Source of the DNA: Candidatus Spongiihabitans thiooxidans
GTDB lineage: Bacteria > Pseudomonadota > Gammaproteobacteria > Arenicellales > Poriferihabitantaceae
Assembly (NCBI GenBank): GCA_001543005.1
Contig: LFLB01000007.1
Coordinates: 1-64,000, forward strand
Length of the DNA: 64,000 nt
Direction: 5' to 3'
Shown piece after piece: positions 43,802-54,484 of this stretch (positions within the stretch are counted from its first letter, which is position 1; every line of letters starts with the position of its first letter). The notes beneath the pieces are model-generated. The model ran no database searches. It was not told where the DNA came from and saw only the letters and a program-made list of their open reading frames with translations. A program made the position numbers and the translations under genes.

Positions 43802-44920
43802 ATGAAAGCGATGATCCTGGCGGCGGGGAAAGGAACCCGCGTACAACCGCTTACCTATGAGATGCCCAAACCGATGATTCCAGTTCTCGGAAAACCGGTT
43901 ATGGAATATCTCATTGAGCAGTTGGCAAGTCACGAATTCCGCGATGTCATGGTCAATGTCAGCCATTTGCCCAAACCCATTGAAACTTATTTTGGAGACG
44001 GTCGACGTTGGGGCATCAATATTGGGTACTCCTTTGAAGGGCATGTGGAAAAGGGGCGGTTGTTTGGTGAGCCTTTAGGATCGGCTGGGGGAATAAAACG
44101 CATTCAGGAATTCGGGGGGTTTTTTGACGATACCTTCCTCGTGGTCTGCGGCGATGCCATTATCGATCTGGATTTAACCGATGTGATTCGAAAACACTGG
44201 CAGTCTGGCGCAAAAGCCAGCGTTGTGGTCAAGCAAGTGGAAAAAGAAAGGGTTGTTGATTATGGGGTTGTGGTCGCTGATGAGACCGGGGCGATAACGT
44301 CGTTCCAGGAAAAGCCCACTGTGGAGGAGGCTAAATCCACATTGGTTAACGCCGGAATTTACATTTTTGAACCGGAAATCATCGATTTGATCCCGAGCGA
44401 AGTCGTATATGATATCGGCGCTGATTTACTACCGGATTTATTGGCCCGAGGACTGCCATTTGGTGCGATAAGTCTACCGTTCAGATGGGTCGATATCGGG
44501 CGGTTGAGCGATTATTGGCAAGCCAACCAACAACTAATGCGTGGCACGATCCGAGGTATGAATATGCCGGGAACGGAAGTTATGCCGCAGGTATGGACCG
44601 GTTTAAACGTGGACATCGACTGGGATGATGTGCTGATTGAAGGCCCGGTCTATATCGGTTCAAATTCAAGAATCGAAGCCGGGTGTGAGATTCAAGGCCC
44701 GACCTGGATTTCTCATGGCTGTTACCTGGAAGGCGGCGCTAAAGTTCACAAAAGTATGCTATTCGAGCATACATTGATGCGTAGCCACGGTGCAGTCTTT
44801 GAAGCCGTTGTATTTGGACGGCATTGTGTGGATAAAGAAGGTCACCCGGTTGAAAGCAAGGAATCCGGTCTGGATTGGGTGGGTGACGCTCGGGATAAGG
44901 CGCTCAAATCCAGGAAATAA
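43802..44920 (+). CDS. Sugar-1-phosphate nucleotidyltransferase (NDP-sugar pyrophosphorylase family)
   Basis: A 372-residue protein. The N-terminal Rossmann-like domain starts MKAMILAAGKGTRVQPLTYE (20 residues) and PKPMIPV, the nucleotide-binding signature; LVVCGDAIIDLD supplies the metal-binding Asp. After about 250 the sequence becomes a left-handed beta-helix (IEGPVYIGSNSRIEAG). Related enzymes make GDP-mannose, UDP-glucose or GDP-heptose. The substrate is not clear. Transcribed toward the fmdB-like and aspS genes. Confidence 0.85.
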   Translation: MKAMILAAGKGTRVQPLTYEMPKPMIPVLGKPVMEYLIEQLASHEFRDVMVNVSHLPKPIETYFGDGRRWGINIGYSFEGHVEKGRLFGEPLGSAGGIKRIQEFGGFFDDTFLVVCGDAIIDLDLTDVIRKHWQSGAKASVVVKQVEKERVVDYGVVVADETGAITSFQEKPTVEEAKSTLVNAGIYIFEPEIIDLIPSEVVYDIGADLLPDLLARGLPFGAISLPFRWVDIGRLSDYWQANQQLMRGTIRGMNMPGTEVMPQVWTGLNVDIDWDDVLIEGPVYIGSNSRIEAGCEIQGPTWISHGCYLEGGAKVHKSMLFEHTLMRSHGAVFEAVVFGRHCVDKEGHPVESKESGLDWVGDARDKALKSRK

Positions 44921-44996
44921 GACTGCTCATTCGGTCATGCAAGCGGATTTATGCATTATAATCCGCGCCTCGAAATTTTTGCGATTAGTGTAAGCC

Positions 44997-45347
44997 ATGC
45001 CTTTTTACGAGTACCAATGCGATGATTGTGGTCATCGTCTCGAAGTGTTACAGAAAATATCGGATGAACCCCTGATTTTTTGCCCCCAATGCAATGAAGC
45101 ATCGCTTAAAAAATTGATTTCAGCCGCCGTATTTCGATTGAAGGGTAGCGGGTGGTATGAAACTGATTTTAAAAATAGCGGCCAGAAAAAAGAGAAATCA
45201 GCTGAGGGTAAGTCGGCATCTTCTGACTCATCTGAGCCATCTGATAAGAAGGCGGACACCAAGAAGTCAAACAACAGCGGAGCGGATAAGGGCGTGTCAA
45301 CCTCGTCTACCCAGAGTAAGGAAAACGCCTCATCCGCGGCCACTTGA
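44997..45347 (+). CDS. FmdB-type zinc-ribbon regulatory protein with Ser/Lys-rich tail
   Basis: A 116-residue protein. Residues 1-45 form the CxxC...CxxC zinc ribbon: Cys8, Cys11, Cys29, Cys32. From about 60 onward it is a low-complexity tail of Lys, Ser, Glu and Asp, probably disordered. Short FmdB-like proteins lie upstream of aspS in many gammaproteobacteria; here aspS begins 51 bases after the stop. Function unknown; some relatives affect amidase or formamidase expression. Confidence 0.83.
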   Translation: MPFYEYQCDDCGHRLEVLQKISDEPLIFCPQCNEASLKKLISAAVFRLKGSGWYETDFKNSGQKKEKSAEGKSASSDSSEPSDKKADTKKSNNSGADKGVSTSSTQSKENASSAAT

Positions 45348-45398
45348 GTTGGCTGAGTGAATTCACACGGTTATTTCGAATCTGATCAGGAACGCCCA

Positions 45399-47177
45399 GT
45401 GCGAACCCATCTTTGCGAACAACTGAATCAATCCCATATCGACCAAACCGTTAAATTGGCGGGCTGGGTGCTGAATCGTCGAGACCATGGCGGTGTCATT
45501 TTTATCGATCTGCGCGATCGCTCCGGCAGAATTCAGGTAGTCGCCGACCCGGATTATCCAGCACCCTTTGCGATTGCTGATAAATCAAGAAATGAATATG
45601 TGCTTTCGGTGACCGGCCGGGTTCGAGCCCGGCCAGAAGGCACTACCAATGATGATCTGACAACCGGAAAAATCGAGGTCATCGCCGATCACATTACCTT
45701 GTTGAGTCGTTCAGAGCCGTTGCCTTTTCAGATCGATGAAGATGAAATTGGTGAGTCGACTCGATTGAAATACCGGTTTCTGGATTTGCGCCGGCCCGGT
45801 ATGCAATCCGCCTTGCGAATGCGTCACAAGATTATATCCGCCTTGCGAAGCTTTCTTGATCAACGCGAGTTTGTGGATATCGAAACGCCAATTTTAACCC
45901 GTTCCACCCCTGAAGGAGCCAGGGATTATCTGGTGCCCAGTCGCACACATCCTGGCAAGTTTTTCGCGCTGCCGCAGTCACCACAGTTATTTAAACAACT
46001 ACTAATGGTGTCTGGTTTTGAACGCTATTATCAAATTGCGCGGTGTTTTCGTGACGAAGATTTAAGGGCCGATCGGCAGCCGGAATTTACTCAGCTGGAT
46101 ATCGAAGTCTCATTTATGGATGAAGATGAAATCATCGGCTTGATGGAACAGATGATTCGGCAATGCTTTAAAACCATTCTGGATGTGCAACTGCCAAATC
46201 CGTTTCCTCGTATAACCTATGCCGACGCCATGTCTCGATATGGAATTGATCGACCGGATCTGCGAGTCTCGCTTGAGCTAACCGAAATCACGGATTTAAT
46301 GAAAGGTGTGGAATTCAAGGTATTTTCCGGCCCGGCAAATGATGCCAAGGGGCGCGTCGCTGCGCTGAATGTGCCCGGCGGAAACAAATTATCTCGAGCG
46401 CAGATTGACCAATACACGACGTTTGTTGCCCAATATGGTGCCCGTGGCCTCGCTTATATCAAGGTCAATGACGCATCAGCCGGCCGGGAGGGCCTGCAAT
46501 CACCAATTTTGAAATTCTTGCCCGATGACGTGTTATCAGAAATTCTGGGTCGAACCGCTGCGGCAACCAACGATTTAATTTTTTTCGGTGCTGACAAAGC
46601 CAGCGTGGTAAATGATGCATTGGCGGCGTTGAGAGTCGAGGTTGCCCGCGATCTGGATCTGGTTGAGCCGGGCTGGAAACCGATTTGGGTGGTGGATTTT
46701 CCATTGTTGGAATGGAGCGAACAAGATCAACATTGGCAGTCACTGCACCATCCTTTCACCGCACCGCGAACCGAACATATCGCATTGCTTAAAACCGATC
46801 CGGGCAAGATATTGTCCCGGGCTTATGATTTAGTATTGAATGGAAGCGAATTAGGCGGCGGGTCGATCCGCATTCATCAGGCTGATCTTCAGCAGCAAAT
46901 ATTGCAGCTTTTAGGCATCGATACCGAACAGGCGGAAGCCAAATTCGGCTTTTTGCTGGAGGCTTTAAAGTTCGGTGCGCCCCCTCATGGCGGCATCGCA
47001 TTCGGCATTGATCGATTGGCGGCGCTGATGTGCGGGGCCGAGTCCATACGCGATGTCATCGCCTTTCCAAAAACCCAAAAAGCGTCCTGCCTGTTAACCG
47101 AGGCGCCAAACCAGGTTGATTCGGCACAACTTCGGGATTTAAGGCTACAGATTAACAAACCAAGAAGCACAGATTAA
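45399..47177 (+). CDS. aspS: Aspartyl-tRNA synthetase
   Basis: A 592-residue class II synthetase that charges tRNA-Asp. Start is GTG 45399, giving MRTHLCEQL, which aligns with the E. coli N-terminus; CAGGAA lies upstream. A GTG at 45357 would add 14 residues. The OB-fold anticodon domain, the class II motifs (GAR-containing [15 protein letters not shown] and the C-terminal [15 protein letters not shown]) and the bacterial GAD insertion domain are all present. Length equals E. coli AspS (590). A 14-base direct repeat, CAGATTAACAAAC, occurs at the last codons and again just after. Confidence 0.96.
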   Translation: MRTHLCEQLNQSHIDQTVKLAGWVLNRRDHGGVIFIDLRDRSGRIQVVADPDYPAPFAIADKSRNEYVLSVTGRVRARPEGTTNDDLTTGKIEVIADHITLLSRSEPLPFQIDEDEIGESTRLKYRFLDLRRPGMQSALRMRHKIISALRSFLDQREFVDIETPILTRSTPEGARDYLVPSRTHPGKFFALPQSPQLFKQLLMVSGFERYYQIARCFRDEDLRADRQPEFTQLDIEVSFMDEDEIIGLMEQMIRQCFKTILDVQLPNPFPRITYADAMSRYGIDRPDLRVSLELTEITDLMKGVEFKVFSGPANDAKGRVAALNVPGGNKLSRAQIDQYTTFVAQYGARGLAYIKVNDASAGREGLQSPILKFLPDDVLSEILGRTAAATNDLIFFGADKASVVNDALAALRVEVARDLDLVEPGWKPIWVVDFPLLEWSEQDQHWQSLHHPFTAPRTEHIALLKTDPGKILSRAYDLVLNGSELGGGSIRIHQADLQQQILQLLGIDTEQAEAKFGFLLEALKFGAPPHGGIAFGIDRLAALMCGAESIRDVIAFPKTQKASCLLTEAPNQVDSAQLRDLRLQINKPRSTD

Positions 47178-47349
47178 CAAACGGATTGCAGGGCGCCACA
47201 AGGGCTGCCCCTGCCAAACATCCGCTGTTTGATCGGTTTTGCCTGGTATCCATTGCAAATGCCACCGCAATTGCCGCCGCAAATGGTATGATTAGACCAC
47301 CGAATTTTCTCTCAACTCATGCAATATCAAAAACTAATCAGAGGCGTAA

Positions 47350-48078
47350 ATGTCTGGTCATAGCAAGTGGGCCAACATAAAATTCCGCAAGGCCGCCCAG
47401 GATGCCAAACGAGGCAAAGCATTCACTAAACTAATTAAGGAAATCACCGTCTCAGCACGAATTGGCGGCGGCGAAGCGGACGCCAACCCGCGCCTGCGTA
47501 GCGCCATTGATAAAGCGCTTAGCGCGAACATGACCAGGGACACGATTGATCGCGCAGTCAAACGTGCAGCGGGCGCGTTGGCAGGCAATGATATTATTGA
47601 GATTCGATATGAAGGGTATGGCCCAAAAGGCGTGGCGGTTTTGGTTGAGTGTGCCACGGACAACAAGAACCGGGCGGCGAGCGAAGTTCGCCATGCCTTT
47701 GCAAAACATGGCGGCAATCTTGGCACGGATGGCTGTGTGGCTTATCTGTTTGAAAAAATTGGCTCAATTGTGTTTTCCAGCGGTGAAGACGAGGAACAGG
47801 TTATGGATATCGCCTTGGAAGCGGGTGCACAAGACGTTGAATCCGAGGGCGGTATGATGGAAGTAGTCACCGCACCGGAAAATTTCCACACCGTACACCA
47901 GGCAATCAAGGACGCGGGTTTAGAGCCGGAAATTTCGGAATTGATTCAACGGCCGTCAACAGCCACAGAAGTATCGGGAGACGATGCCGAAATGGTAATC
48001 AAACTAATTGATGCTCTGGAAGAGCTTGACGATGTTCTGGACGTATTTACCAATGCCAGTTTTGTAGGGGCGCAATAA
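47350..48078 (+). CDS. yebC: YebC/PmpR-family protein
   Basis: A 242-residue protein beginning MSGHSKWANIKFRKAAQDAK (20 residues), diagnostic of the YebC family. Members are described as DNA-binding regulators and, more recently, as factors that relieve ribosome stalling at proline-rich stretches. It stops with an overlap of one base on ruvC (TAATG), the classical yebC-ruvC arrangement. Confidence 0.95.
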   Translation: MSGHSKWANIKFRKAAQDAKRGKAFTKLIKEITVSARIGGGEADANPRLRSAIDKALSANMTRDTIDRAVKRAAGALAGNDIIEIRYEGYGPKGVAVLVECATDNKNRAASEVRHAFAKHGGNLGTDGCVAYLFEKIGSIVFSSGEDEEQVMDIALEAGAQDVESEGGMMEVVTAPENFHTVHQAIKDAGLEPEISELIQRPSTATEVSGDDAEMVIKLIDALEELDDVLDVFTNASFVGAQ

Positions 48079-48569
48079 TGCGGGTGCTGGGAATCGACCC
48101 GGGTTCCCGAAACACCGGGCTGGGTGTGGTTGAAACAACGGCAGACGGGCTCCGTTCCATCGCCTATCAACACATTCGCATGGGCAATAATCCGCTACCA
48201 CAACGCCTCGCAATCATATACCAGAGCGTGCAATCCATTATTACCGAATTTAATCCTGATATGGTGGCGGTGGAACAGATCTTTATTTCCATTAATGCAA
48301 AATCGGCCCTGGTCCTCGGCCACGCTCGAGGCAGCGCAATCTGTTCTGCGGTTAACGCCCAACGCCCGGTGTATGAATATAGTGCGCTACAGATTAAACG
48401 CGCAGTTGTGGGCTCTGGAAATGCAAAAAAACAGCAGGTTCAACATATGGTTCGCGTACTGTTAGGGCTCACTGCAACACCTTCTGAGGATGAGGCGGAT
48501 GCCCTGGCCTGTGCAATATGTCATATTCACACCGCTCAGGGGCAACAAATGTTAGCAGCAGCATTATAG
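48078..48569 (+). CDS. ruvC: Holliday junction endonuclease RuvC
   Basis: A 163-residue RNase-H-like resolvase that cuts Holliday junctions bound by RuvAB. Catalytic acids are Asp7 (IDPGS), the Glu in VAVEQIF and the Asp pair in DEADALACAI near 137-145. Its end shows a small duplication (AGCAGCATTATAG repeated). RuvA begins 102 bases later. Confidence 0.95.
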   Translation: MRVLGIDPGSRNTGLGVVETTADGLRSIAYQHIRMGNNPLPQRLAIIYQSVQSIITEFNPDMVAVEQIFISINAKSALVLGHARGSAICSAVNAQRPVYEYSALQIKRAVVGSGNAKKQQVQHMVRVLLGLTATPSEDEADALACAICHIHTAQGQQMLAAAL

Positions 48570-48670
48570 TAGCAGCATTATGATTAGCGCCGACAATTTT
48601 TCATTCGACATGACCTTTTCAGGATAACTTTCTCCATGACGACCTTTCCCATGATAGACCGAGGTATCCA

Positions 48671-49285
48671 GTGATTGGTTTTTTGCGAGGCCTGTTGTTA
48701 CAAAAACAGCCGCCGATTTTATTGGTGGATGTCAATGGCGTGGGTTATGAGTTGGAAGCGCCGATGTCTACATTTTATACGTTGCCCGACGAGCATAATG
48801 AGGTTGTTTTATACGTTCATCTGATTGTTCGCGAGGATGCACAGCTTCTGTATGGGTTTTCTGATCAGGGACAACGGCAATTGTTCCGCAGTTTGCTGAA
48901 AGTTAATGGCGTCGGTGCGCGGGTGGCGTTAGCGATTCTATCAACTTTTAGCCCCCGGGAATTCGTCAATTGTATTCATCTTGAGGATGCAGTTACCTTG
49001 ACCCGGGTACCTGGAATTGGTAATAAAACAGCGGAGCGAATAATTCTCGATATGCGTGATCGAATCGACGCTCAGGAATACGTTCAGGCGTCTGATGCCG
49101 TATCAGGCGCAACGACCGAGCATCTGGAAGTGCCGGATAATCCAGTGCAAGATGCCATTGGCGCATTGATGGCGCTCGGCTATAAATCTGCCGAAGCCAA
49201 TCGCGCGGTCAACGCCGTGAAAGAGCAAGACCAGCAACGAGATGATCTAATACGAAATGCGCTGCAATATTTAACGAAACGATGA
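48671..49285 (+). CDS. ruvA: Holliday junction DNA helicase subunit RuvA
   Basis: A 204-residue protein that forms the tetramer on the four-way junction and loads RuvB. The OB-fold starts MIGFLRGLL (the first codon, annotated as Met, is GTG), followed by the two helix-hairpin-helix motifs ([13 protein letters not shown] and [14 protein letters not shown]) and the C-terminal RuvB-binding three-helix domain. It overlaps ruvB by four bases. Confidence 0.94.
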   Translation: MIGFLRGLLLQKQPPILLVDVNGVGYELEAPMSTFYTLPDEHNEVVLYVHLIVREDAQLLYGFSDQGQRQLFRSLLKVNGVGARVALAILSTFSPREFVNCIHLEDAVTLTRVPGIGNKTAERIILDMRDRIDAQEYVQASDAVSGATTEHLEVPDNPVQDAIGALMALGYKSAEANRAVNAVKEQDQQRDDLIRNALQYLTKR

Positions 49286-50349
49286 ACGAAACGAATCCAT
49301 CGGCAAATCCATTATTGGCGCCAGACGATCAACAAGACTCCTCTCAGGAACAGATGTTTGATCGCAGTTTGCGACCCGCTCGGATGGACGAATTTATTGG
49401 ACAAACCAACATCAAAGATCAACTGAATATATTTATTCAGGCAGCTCGACAGCGCAACGAGGCCCTTGACCATGTTTTGATGTTTGGTCCTCCGGGGTTA
49501 GGCAAAACGACTTTGGCTTATATTCTTGCTACGGAAATGGGCGCCAAATTGCGTCAAACTTCGGGGCCGGTGCTTGAAAAGGCCGGAGATCTTGCCGCAA
49601 TGTTGACTAACCTTGAATCTGGCGATGTTCTGTTTATAGATGAAATTCATCGGTTAAATCCAGCCATTGAGGAGATCCTGTATCCTGCGTTAGAAGACTA
49701 TCACCTTGACATTATGATCGGCGAGGGGCCGGCGGCGCGATCGATAAAATTAAATTTACCCCCTTTTACTCTGATTGGGGCGACCACCCGGGCCGGGCTG
49801 CTGACCTCACCGTTGCGCGATCGGTTTGGCATAGTGCAACGGCTTCAGTTTTATTCTGCTGAAGAACTATCCCGGATTGTCGAGCGCTCGGCTAATTTAC
49901 TCGATATTCCGTTTGAACATGCCGGGGTGTGCGTTATCGCAACGAGATCACGGGGGACGCCACGAATTGCCAATCGATTATTACGCCGGGTTCGGGATTA
50001 CACTCAGGTTAAAGGTGATGGAAAATTAACTGAAGAGATAGCCAATGCCGCACTTGATATGCTGGAAGTCGATAAATTGGGTCTGGATTTGCTCGACCGA
50101 AACTTGCTGTTGGCAATCATGGAAAAATTTGATGGTGGCCCGGTGGGAATTGACAGTCTTGCGGCGGCTATTGGGGAAGAAAGAGGCACCATCGAAGATG
50201 TCGTGGAGCCTTACTTGATCCAACAAGGCTATTTGATGAGAACCTCGAGAGGGCGAGTTGCTACCAAGTCGGCATGGCGACATTTAGGGCTAATCATGCC
50301 AACAGATGTGGCCACTCGTCAGCAACAATTACTGCCTGATGATCAATAG
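49282..50349 (+). CDS. ruvB: Holliday junction DNA helicase subunit RuvB
   Basis: A 355-residue AAA+ motor that drives branch migration. Walker [11 protein letters not shown] (around 69-78), Walker B/DEIH in FIDEIHRL, sensor GATTRAGLL and the C-terminal winged helix are in order. Starts inside the ruvA stop. The following gap of 176 bases goes straight to tolQ: the thioesterase gene ybgC, which normally sits here, is missing. Confidence 0.96.
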   Translation: MNETNPSANPLLAPDDQQDSSQEQMFDRSLRPARMDEFIGQTNIKDQLNIFIQAARQRNEALDHVLMFGPPGLGKTTLAYILATEMGAKLRQTSGPVLEKAGDLAAMLTNLESGDVLFIDEIHRLNPAIEEILYPALEDYHLDIMIGEGPAARSIKLNLPPFTLIGATTRAGLLTSPLRDRFGIVQRLQFYSAEELSRIVERSANLLDIPFEHAGVCVIATRSRGTPRIANRLLRRVRDYTQVKGDGKLTEEIANAALDMLEVDKLGLDLLDRNLLLAIMEKFDGGPVGIDSLAAAIGEERGTIEDVVEPYLIQQGYLMRTSRGRVATKSAWRHLGLIMPTDVATRQQQLLPDDQ

Positions 50350-50525
50350 CTTTATACTGGTTGATGTGTTGTTATATTATTCAGCGCAAGTTCATGCGTA
50401 ATAACCAGAGTTCGCGGGAATATTAAGCACCGGTTTGTCTGATAACTAAAACTGAAAAATAAATACAAGAAAATAAACAGCAATGATATTTTTACCTGAC
50501 CCATTTATTCATTACTCATAGAAAC

Positions 50526-51227
50526 ATGCCCATAGAAAGTACAATCCCTGCAAATCAGTCAATTCTTCATTTGGTACTCAATGCCAGTATTCTGGTTCAA
50601 TTGGTCATGTTACTTTTGTTGTTGGCATCGATCATTTCCTGGTACATGATCGGCAACAAGCAAACAAGCTACAAACGTTGGTCTAATATTGCCGATGAGT
50701 TCGAAAGCCAATTTTGGTCGGGTGGCGAAATGAAGGCAATTTACCACGAGTGGAGCACGGAACGGGAAGCCGAAGGAATCGTAAATATATTTTTGGCTGG
50801 GTTCCGGGAATTCAACCGGTTGGCACAAAAACAAAATATAGATCGTTCGTATATGGTGGATGGTGTGCATCGATCCATGCGGGTAGCCCTCAGCCGGGAG
50901 ATCTCTGATCTGGAAGCCAATCTGTCTTTTCTGGCAACCGTCGGATCGACTAGCCCTTATGTGGGATTGCTCGGAACAGTTTGGGGAATCATGAATTCGT
51001 TTCAAGCACTGGGCAGTATGCAGCAAGTCACAATCGCGACTGTGGCCCCGGGCATCGCCGAGGCGCTGATTGCAACGGCGATGGGCTTGTTTGCGGCAAT
51101 TCCCGCAGTTATTGCCTACAACAAATTTGCCAATACCGCCGAAAAATTAAACAGTCGATACGAAATTTTCATGGAAGAATTCTTAAGTATTGTTAGTCAT
51201 CAGGAGTTGCGAGACCAATCAAAATGA
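50526..51227 (+). CDS. tolQ: Tol-Pal system inner-membrane protein TolQ
   Basis: A 233-residue homologue of ExbB/MotA. A first helix lies near 20-45, a cytoplasmic loop follows, and two helices after 130 contain TVGSTSPYVGLLGTVWGIMN (20 residues). With TolR it forms the proton-driven stator that powers TolA and constricts the outer membrane at division. It overlaps tolR by four bases. Confidence 0.94.
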   Translation: MPIESTIPANQSILHLVLNASILVQLVMLLLLLASIISWYMIGNKQTSYKRWSNIADEFESQFWSGGEMKAIYHEWSTEREAEGIVNIFLAGFREFNRLAQKQNIDRSYMVDGVHRSMRVALSREISDLEANLSFLATVGSTSPYVGLLGTVWGIMNSFQALGSMQQVTIATVAPGIAEALIATAMGLFAAIPAVIAYNKFANTAEKLNSRYEIFMEEFLSIVSHQELRDQSK

Positions 51228-51649
51228 GTCAAAGCCGATACGGCCGCAAAAAGAAATTAATGGCCGAAATTAATGTGGTGCCCTACATCGACGTGATGCT
51301 GGTGTTGTTAATCATATTTATGATCACTGCACCGCTACTCAGTACCGGCGTGAAAGTTGACCTGCCAAAAGCCGCGGCTGAGCCGATGGAACACATCAAT
51401 GAAGAGCCGTTTGTGGTTACCGTCGATGCGAATGGAAATTACTATCTCAATGATGAAGAAAATGAAATTGCATCCGACAGAGAAATTGAACTTAAAGCCA
51501 GAGCAGTATTGCAACGTAACCCGCTGCTGCCATTTTTAGTCAGAGGTGATGGTAAGGCAGATTACGCCTTTGTGGTGCGGGCTATGGTGCTGTTGCAGCG
51601 TGCCGGAGTGAAGTCTGTTGGATTAGTGACTGATCAGCCAGAATCTTGA
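51224..51649 (+). CDS. tolR: Tol-Pal system inner-membrane protein TolR
   Basis: A 141-residue ExbD-like protein with a single N-terminal helix; the proton-carrying Asp is in NVVPYIDVMLVLLIIFM (17 residues). The periplasmic domain binds peptidoglycan. It starts inside the tolQ stop and is followed after 21 bases by tolA. Confidence 0.94.
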   Translation: MSQSRYGRKKKLMAEINVVPYIDVMLVLLIIFMITAPLLSTGVKVDLPKAAAEPMEHINEEPFVVTVDANGNYYLNDEENEIASDREIELKARAVLQRNPLLPFLVRGDGKADYAFVVRAMVLLQRAGVKSVGLVTDQPES

Positions 51650-51670
51650 AAGTTTAATTAGATTACAGGA

Positions 51671-52501
51671 ATGAAAGAGAGATTAAAGCGAATTGCATCA
51701 CTTACAAAATCAGTGCTGCTTACCATTGTCATCCACGGCATATTACTTGTAGCGCTTTTTACAGGATGGTGGTGGCCATCTTCGGAAAATAAAATTGAAC
51801 GTAGTTCTGTAACACCCATTCAGGCTCAAGTGATAAGTGCAAAAGAAATTCAACAGCAGGTTGAGGTGCAGAAAAAGAAAATTGAAGAGCAACAGCAAAT
51901 CGCAAAAAATCTGGAAGCGTTGAAAATTAAACAACAACAAGAAAAAAAGAAACTCGAGGAATTAGAAGCCAAGAACAAGGAAGAAGTGAAAAAACAACAA
52001 GAATTGGAAGCGCAAAAGAAGCGGGCGGAAGAGAAAAAGTTGAAAGAGGAGAAAAAGAAAAAAGCAGAACAAGCGAAAAAACAAAAAGAAACTGAACAGA
52101 AGAAAAAACTGGCAGAAGAGAAGAAACGCAAGGATGCGGAAAGAAAGATTGCAGAAGACGCATTGCAAAAGCGGATGGCTGCGGAATTGGAGGCGAAGAC
52201 CGAAACGGATGCAAAGGCTGCAATGAGTGCGTTAGCAGACAAAATTAGCGCAAAATTGAAAAGTAATTGGGTAAGACCCTCAAACAGTATCGTCGGACTA
52301 ATAGCGATAATTAGAGTGAATCTTTCACCAAGTGGCGACGTGTTATCGGTAAGTGTGGTAAAAAGCAGTGGGAATTCATTTTTTGATCGGTCCGCGGAAA
52401 TTGCTGTCAAAAAAGCTTCTCCGTTACCGGTTCCACCGCAACCTGAATTTTATGGGCATATAAAAGTTCTCTATCTAAAATTTAATCCCGACGATGATTG
52501 A
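51671..52501 (+). CDS. tolA: Tol-Pal system protein TolA
   Basis: A 276-residue protein with three parts: an N-terminal membrane anchor (SVLLTIVIHGILLVALFTG), a long Lys/Glu/Gln-rich helical stretch from about 60 to 190, and a C-terminal TonB-like domain (SNWVRPSN...SSGNSFFDRSA). It spans the periplasm to pull on Pal-TolB. Shorter than E. coli TolA (421) mainly in the helical rod. It overlaps tolB by eight bases. Confidence 0.92.
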   Translation: MKERLKRIASLTKSVLLTIVIHGILLVALFTGWWWPSSENKIERSSVTPIQAQVISAKEIQQQVEVQKKKIEEQQQIAKNLEALKIKQQQEKKKLEELEAKNKEEVKKQQELEAQKKRAEEKKLKEEKKKKAEQAKKQKETEQKKKLAEEKKRKDAERKIAEDALQKRMAAELEAKTETDAKAAMSALADKISAKLKSNWVRPSNSIVGLIAIIRVNLSPSGDVLSVSVVKSSGNSFFDRSAEIAVKKASPLPVPPQPEFYGHIKVLYLKFNPDDD

Positions 52502-53810
52502 AATGTTGACCAAGTTAAAACAATTATTATTTTCAAGCCTTTGCGTCGGTTTGCTGGCCCACACAACGCCAGGTTACGCCGTGCTCACTATCGTAATTAA
52601 TGAAGGCCAAGTTGCCGGAATGCCCATCTCGATTGTCCCATTCGCCATGGAAGGAGTCGGCCCCAACGAGCAACAACCCGCAGATGTCATTGATGCGGAT
52701 CTAGGTTTGAGCGGTCGGTTTGAAACCATCCAGCGTTCAAATTTTCTAAGCGCCCCTCATGATTTTGATTCGGTGCAATTTAAGGACTGGCGGTTGATTA
52801 AATCTGAAGCACTGGTGGTCGGCAAAGTCATTAATATTGGGAATTCACAATACGAGATTCGATTTCGCCTAATTGATGTGTATCGGGAAAAACAACTGGC
52901 CGGACAGAAGTTTATCGTTCCGGCGAATAAATTGCGAAAAGCGGCGCATGTCATTAGCGATATTATTTACCAAAAGTTGACTGGAACAGCAGGCGCTTTT
53001 GATACCAAGATTGCGTACATCACGGTGCAAGGAGTGGAGCCTGATCGGCAATATTTATTGCGTGTTGCCGACTCCGATGGATGGCATCCGAAAACGATTC
53101 TTGAATCACACCAACCGATATTGTCCCCATCATGGTCGCCCGATGGCCGTCGCATGGCTTATGTGTCGTTTGAGAAAAAACGCTCGATGGTGTTTATCCA
53201 AAACCTCAAAACCGGAAAGCGTGTCCGCCTAGCCGAATTTAAAGGATTGAACAGCGCGCCATCCTGGTCTCCAGACGGCAAAAAAATCGCTTTAACCTTG
53301 TCCAAAGACGGCAACCCGGAAATTTACATATTCGATCTTGCCACCTCAAACTTACGCCGATTGACCCACCATACCGCTATTGATACCGAACCATCATGGT
53401 CGCCGGATGGCCGCTCCCTTATTTTTACCTCTGGCAGATCGGGAAAGGCGCAGATTTATCAAATTTCCGTAACTGGCGGGCCCCCCAAAAGATTGACTTT
53501 CTCTGGCAGTTACAACGCCGGTGCGTCTTTCTCGCCGGATGGCCGTACAATTGTCTTGATTACCAATCAGGGCAATGGCTATAAAGTTGGGGTATACTCG
53601 ACCAAAGATCGAATAGTTCGGGAACTGACTCAGTCCCGTCAAGACGAGTCACCCTCTTTTGCACCCAATGGGGACATGATAATGTATGCGACTCAACAAG
53701 GCGGACACGGTGTGCTTGCGCTCGTTTCGATAGATGGCCAAGTCCAACAAACCCTGAAATTCCAAGGTGGTGCCGTCAGGGAGCCCGCCTGGTCCCCATT
53801 CAATCTATAA
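52494..53810 (+). CDS. tolB: Tol-Pal system periplasmic protein TolB
   Basis: A 438-residue protein with signal peptide (LLFSSLCVGLLAHTTPGYA), an N-terminal alpha/beta domain and a C-terminal six-bladed propeller made of WD40-like PSWSPDGRR/FSPDGRT repeats (positions about 210-430). It binds Pal and TolA and exchanges them in the outer-membrane-stabilising cycle. Start may be the ATG at 52503 rather than 52494. Confidence 0.95.
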   Translation: MIEMLTKLKQLLFSSLCVGLLAHTTPGYAVLTIVINEGQVAGMPISIVPFAMEGVGPNEQQPADVIDADLGLSGRFETIQRSNFLSAPHDFDSVQFKDWRLIKSEALVVGKVINIGNSQYEIRFRLIDVYREKQLAGQKFIVPANKLRKAAHVISDIIYQKLTGTAGAFDTKIAYITVQGVEPDRQYLLRVADSDGWHPKTILESHQPILSPSWSPDGRRMAYVSFEKKRSMVFIQNLKTGKRVRLAEFKGLNSAPSWSPDGKKIALTLSKDGNPEIYIFDLATSNLRRLTHHTAIDTEPSWSPDGRSLIFTSGRSGKAQIYQISVTGGPPKRLTFSGSYNAGASFSPDGRTIVLITNQGNGYKVGVYSTKDRIVRELTQSRQDESPSFAPNGDMIMYATQQGGHGVLALVSIDGQVQQTLKFQGGAVREPAWSPFNL

Positions 53811-53828
53811 ATTATAGAGGATTTTATT

Positions 53829-54380
53829 ATGCGTAATGTTTCATCATATTTTATTATTTTGGTTGCCAGTTTCGCCATCACCGCCTGTGGCGGTCGCGGG
53901 TACACAGCGGTGGATGAAGATATCTTGGTTGAACCCGTTGGCGGGCTGGCGGGCAGTGAACTGGATGCCGATGACATCAGCACCTCAGGGTTGGATAGCG
54001 GTAGTTCATTGAGCACTTCCGGGCTGGACAGTATCTACGGTGACACCGACCTTCTAAATCGCCGGGTGATTTATTTTGAATACGATAGCAGCAGTTTAAC
54101 GCTGGAAAGTGAAGCGATCATCCAGGCTCATGCACAATACCTAAACACCGTGTCAGGAGTTGCGGTCACACTTGAGGGCCATACCGATGAGCGAGGCACT
54201 CGGGAATATAATTTGGCATTGGGCGAAAACCGGGCCAAGGCGGCATTTACCGTGATGCAGGCAGTCGGTCTTGGTTCAGAACGTATCCAGATAATATCTT
54301 ATGGGGAAGAAAGGCCGGTATCTCTCGGCAGCGATGAAAGCGCCTGGAATTTAAACAGACGAGTAGAGATTCTTTATTAG
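53829..54380 (+). CDS. pal: Peptidoglycan-associated lipoprotein Pal
   Basis: A 183-residue lipoprotein: signal peptide ending at a lipobox with the acylated Cys in ITACGG, a flexible Ser/Gly/Asp-rich linker, and a C-terminal OmpA-like domain with EGHTDERGTREYNLALGE (18 residues) that binds diaminopimelate of peptidoglycan. It anchors the outer membrane to the wall and follows tolB after 18 bases. Confidence 0.95.
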   Translation: MRNVSSYFIILVASFAITACGGRGYTAVDEDILVEPVGGLAGSELDADDISTSGLDSGSSLSTSGLDSIYGDTDLLNRRVIYFEYDSSSLTLESEAIIQAHAQYLNTVSGVAVTLEGHTDERGTREYNLALGENRAKAAFTVMQAVGLGSERIQIISYGEERPVSLGSDESAWNLNRRVEILY

Positions 54381-54484
54381 TCACGCCAGGCGTATCGTTG
54401 ATAGTGCGCCGGTATTCAGTTGCGGAGAGATAGACAATGTACCTGGAAAAACAGTATTTTTATTTTAAATATTCGACTTAGACA

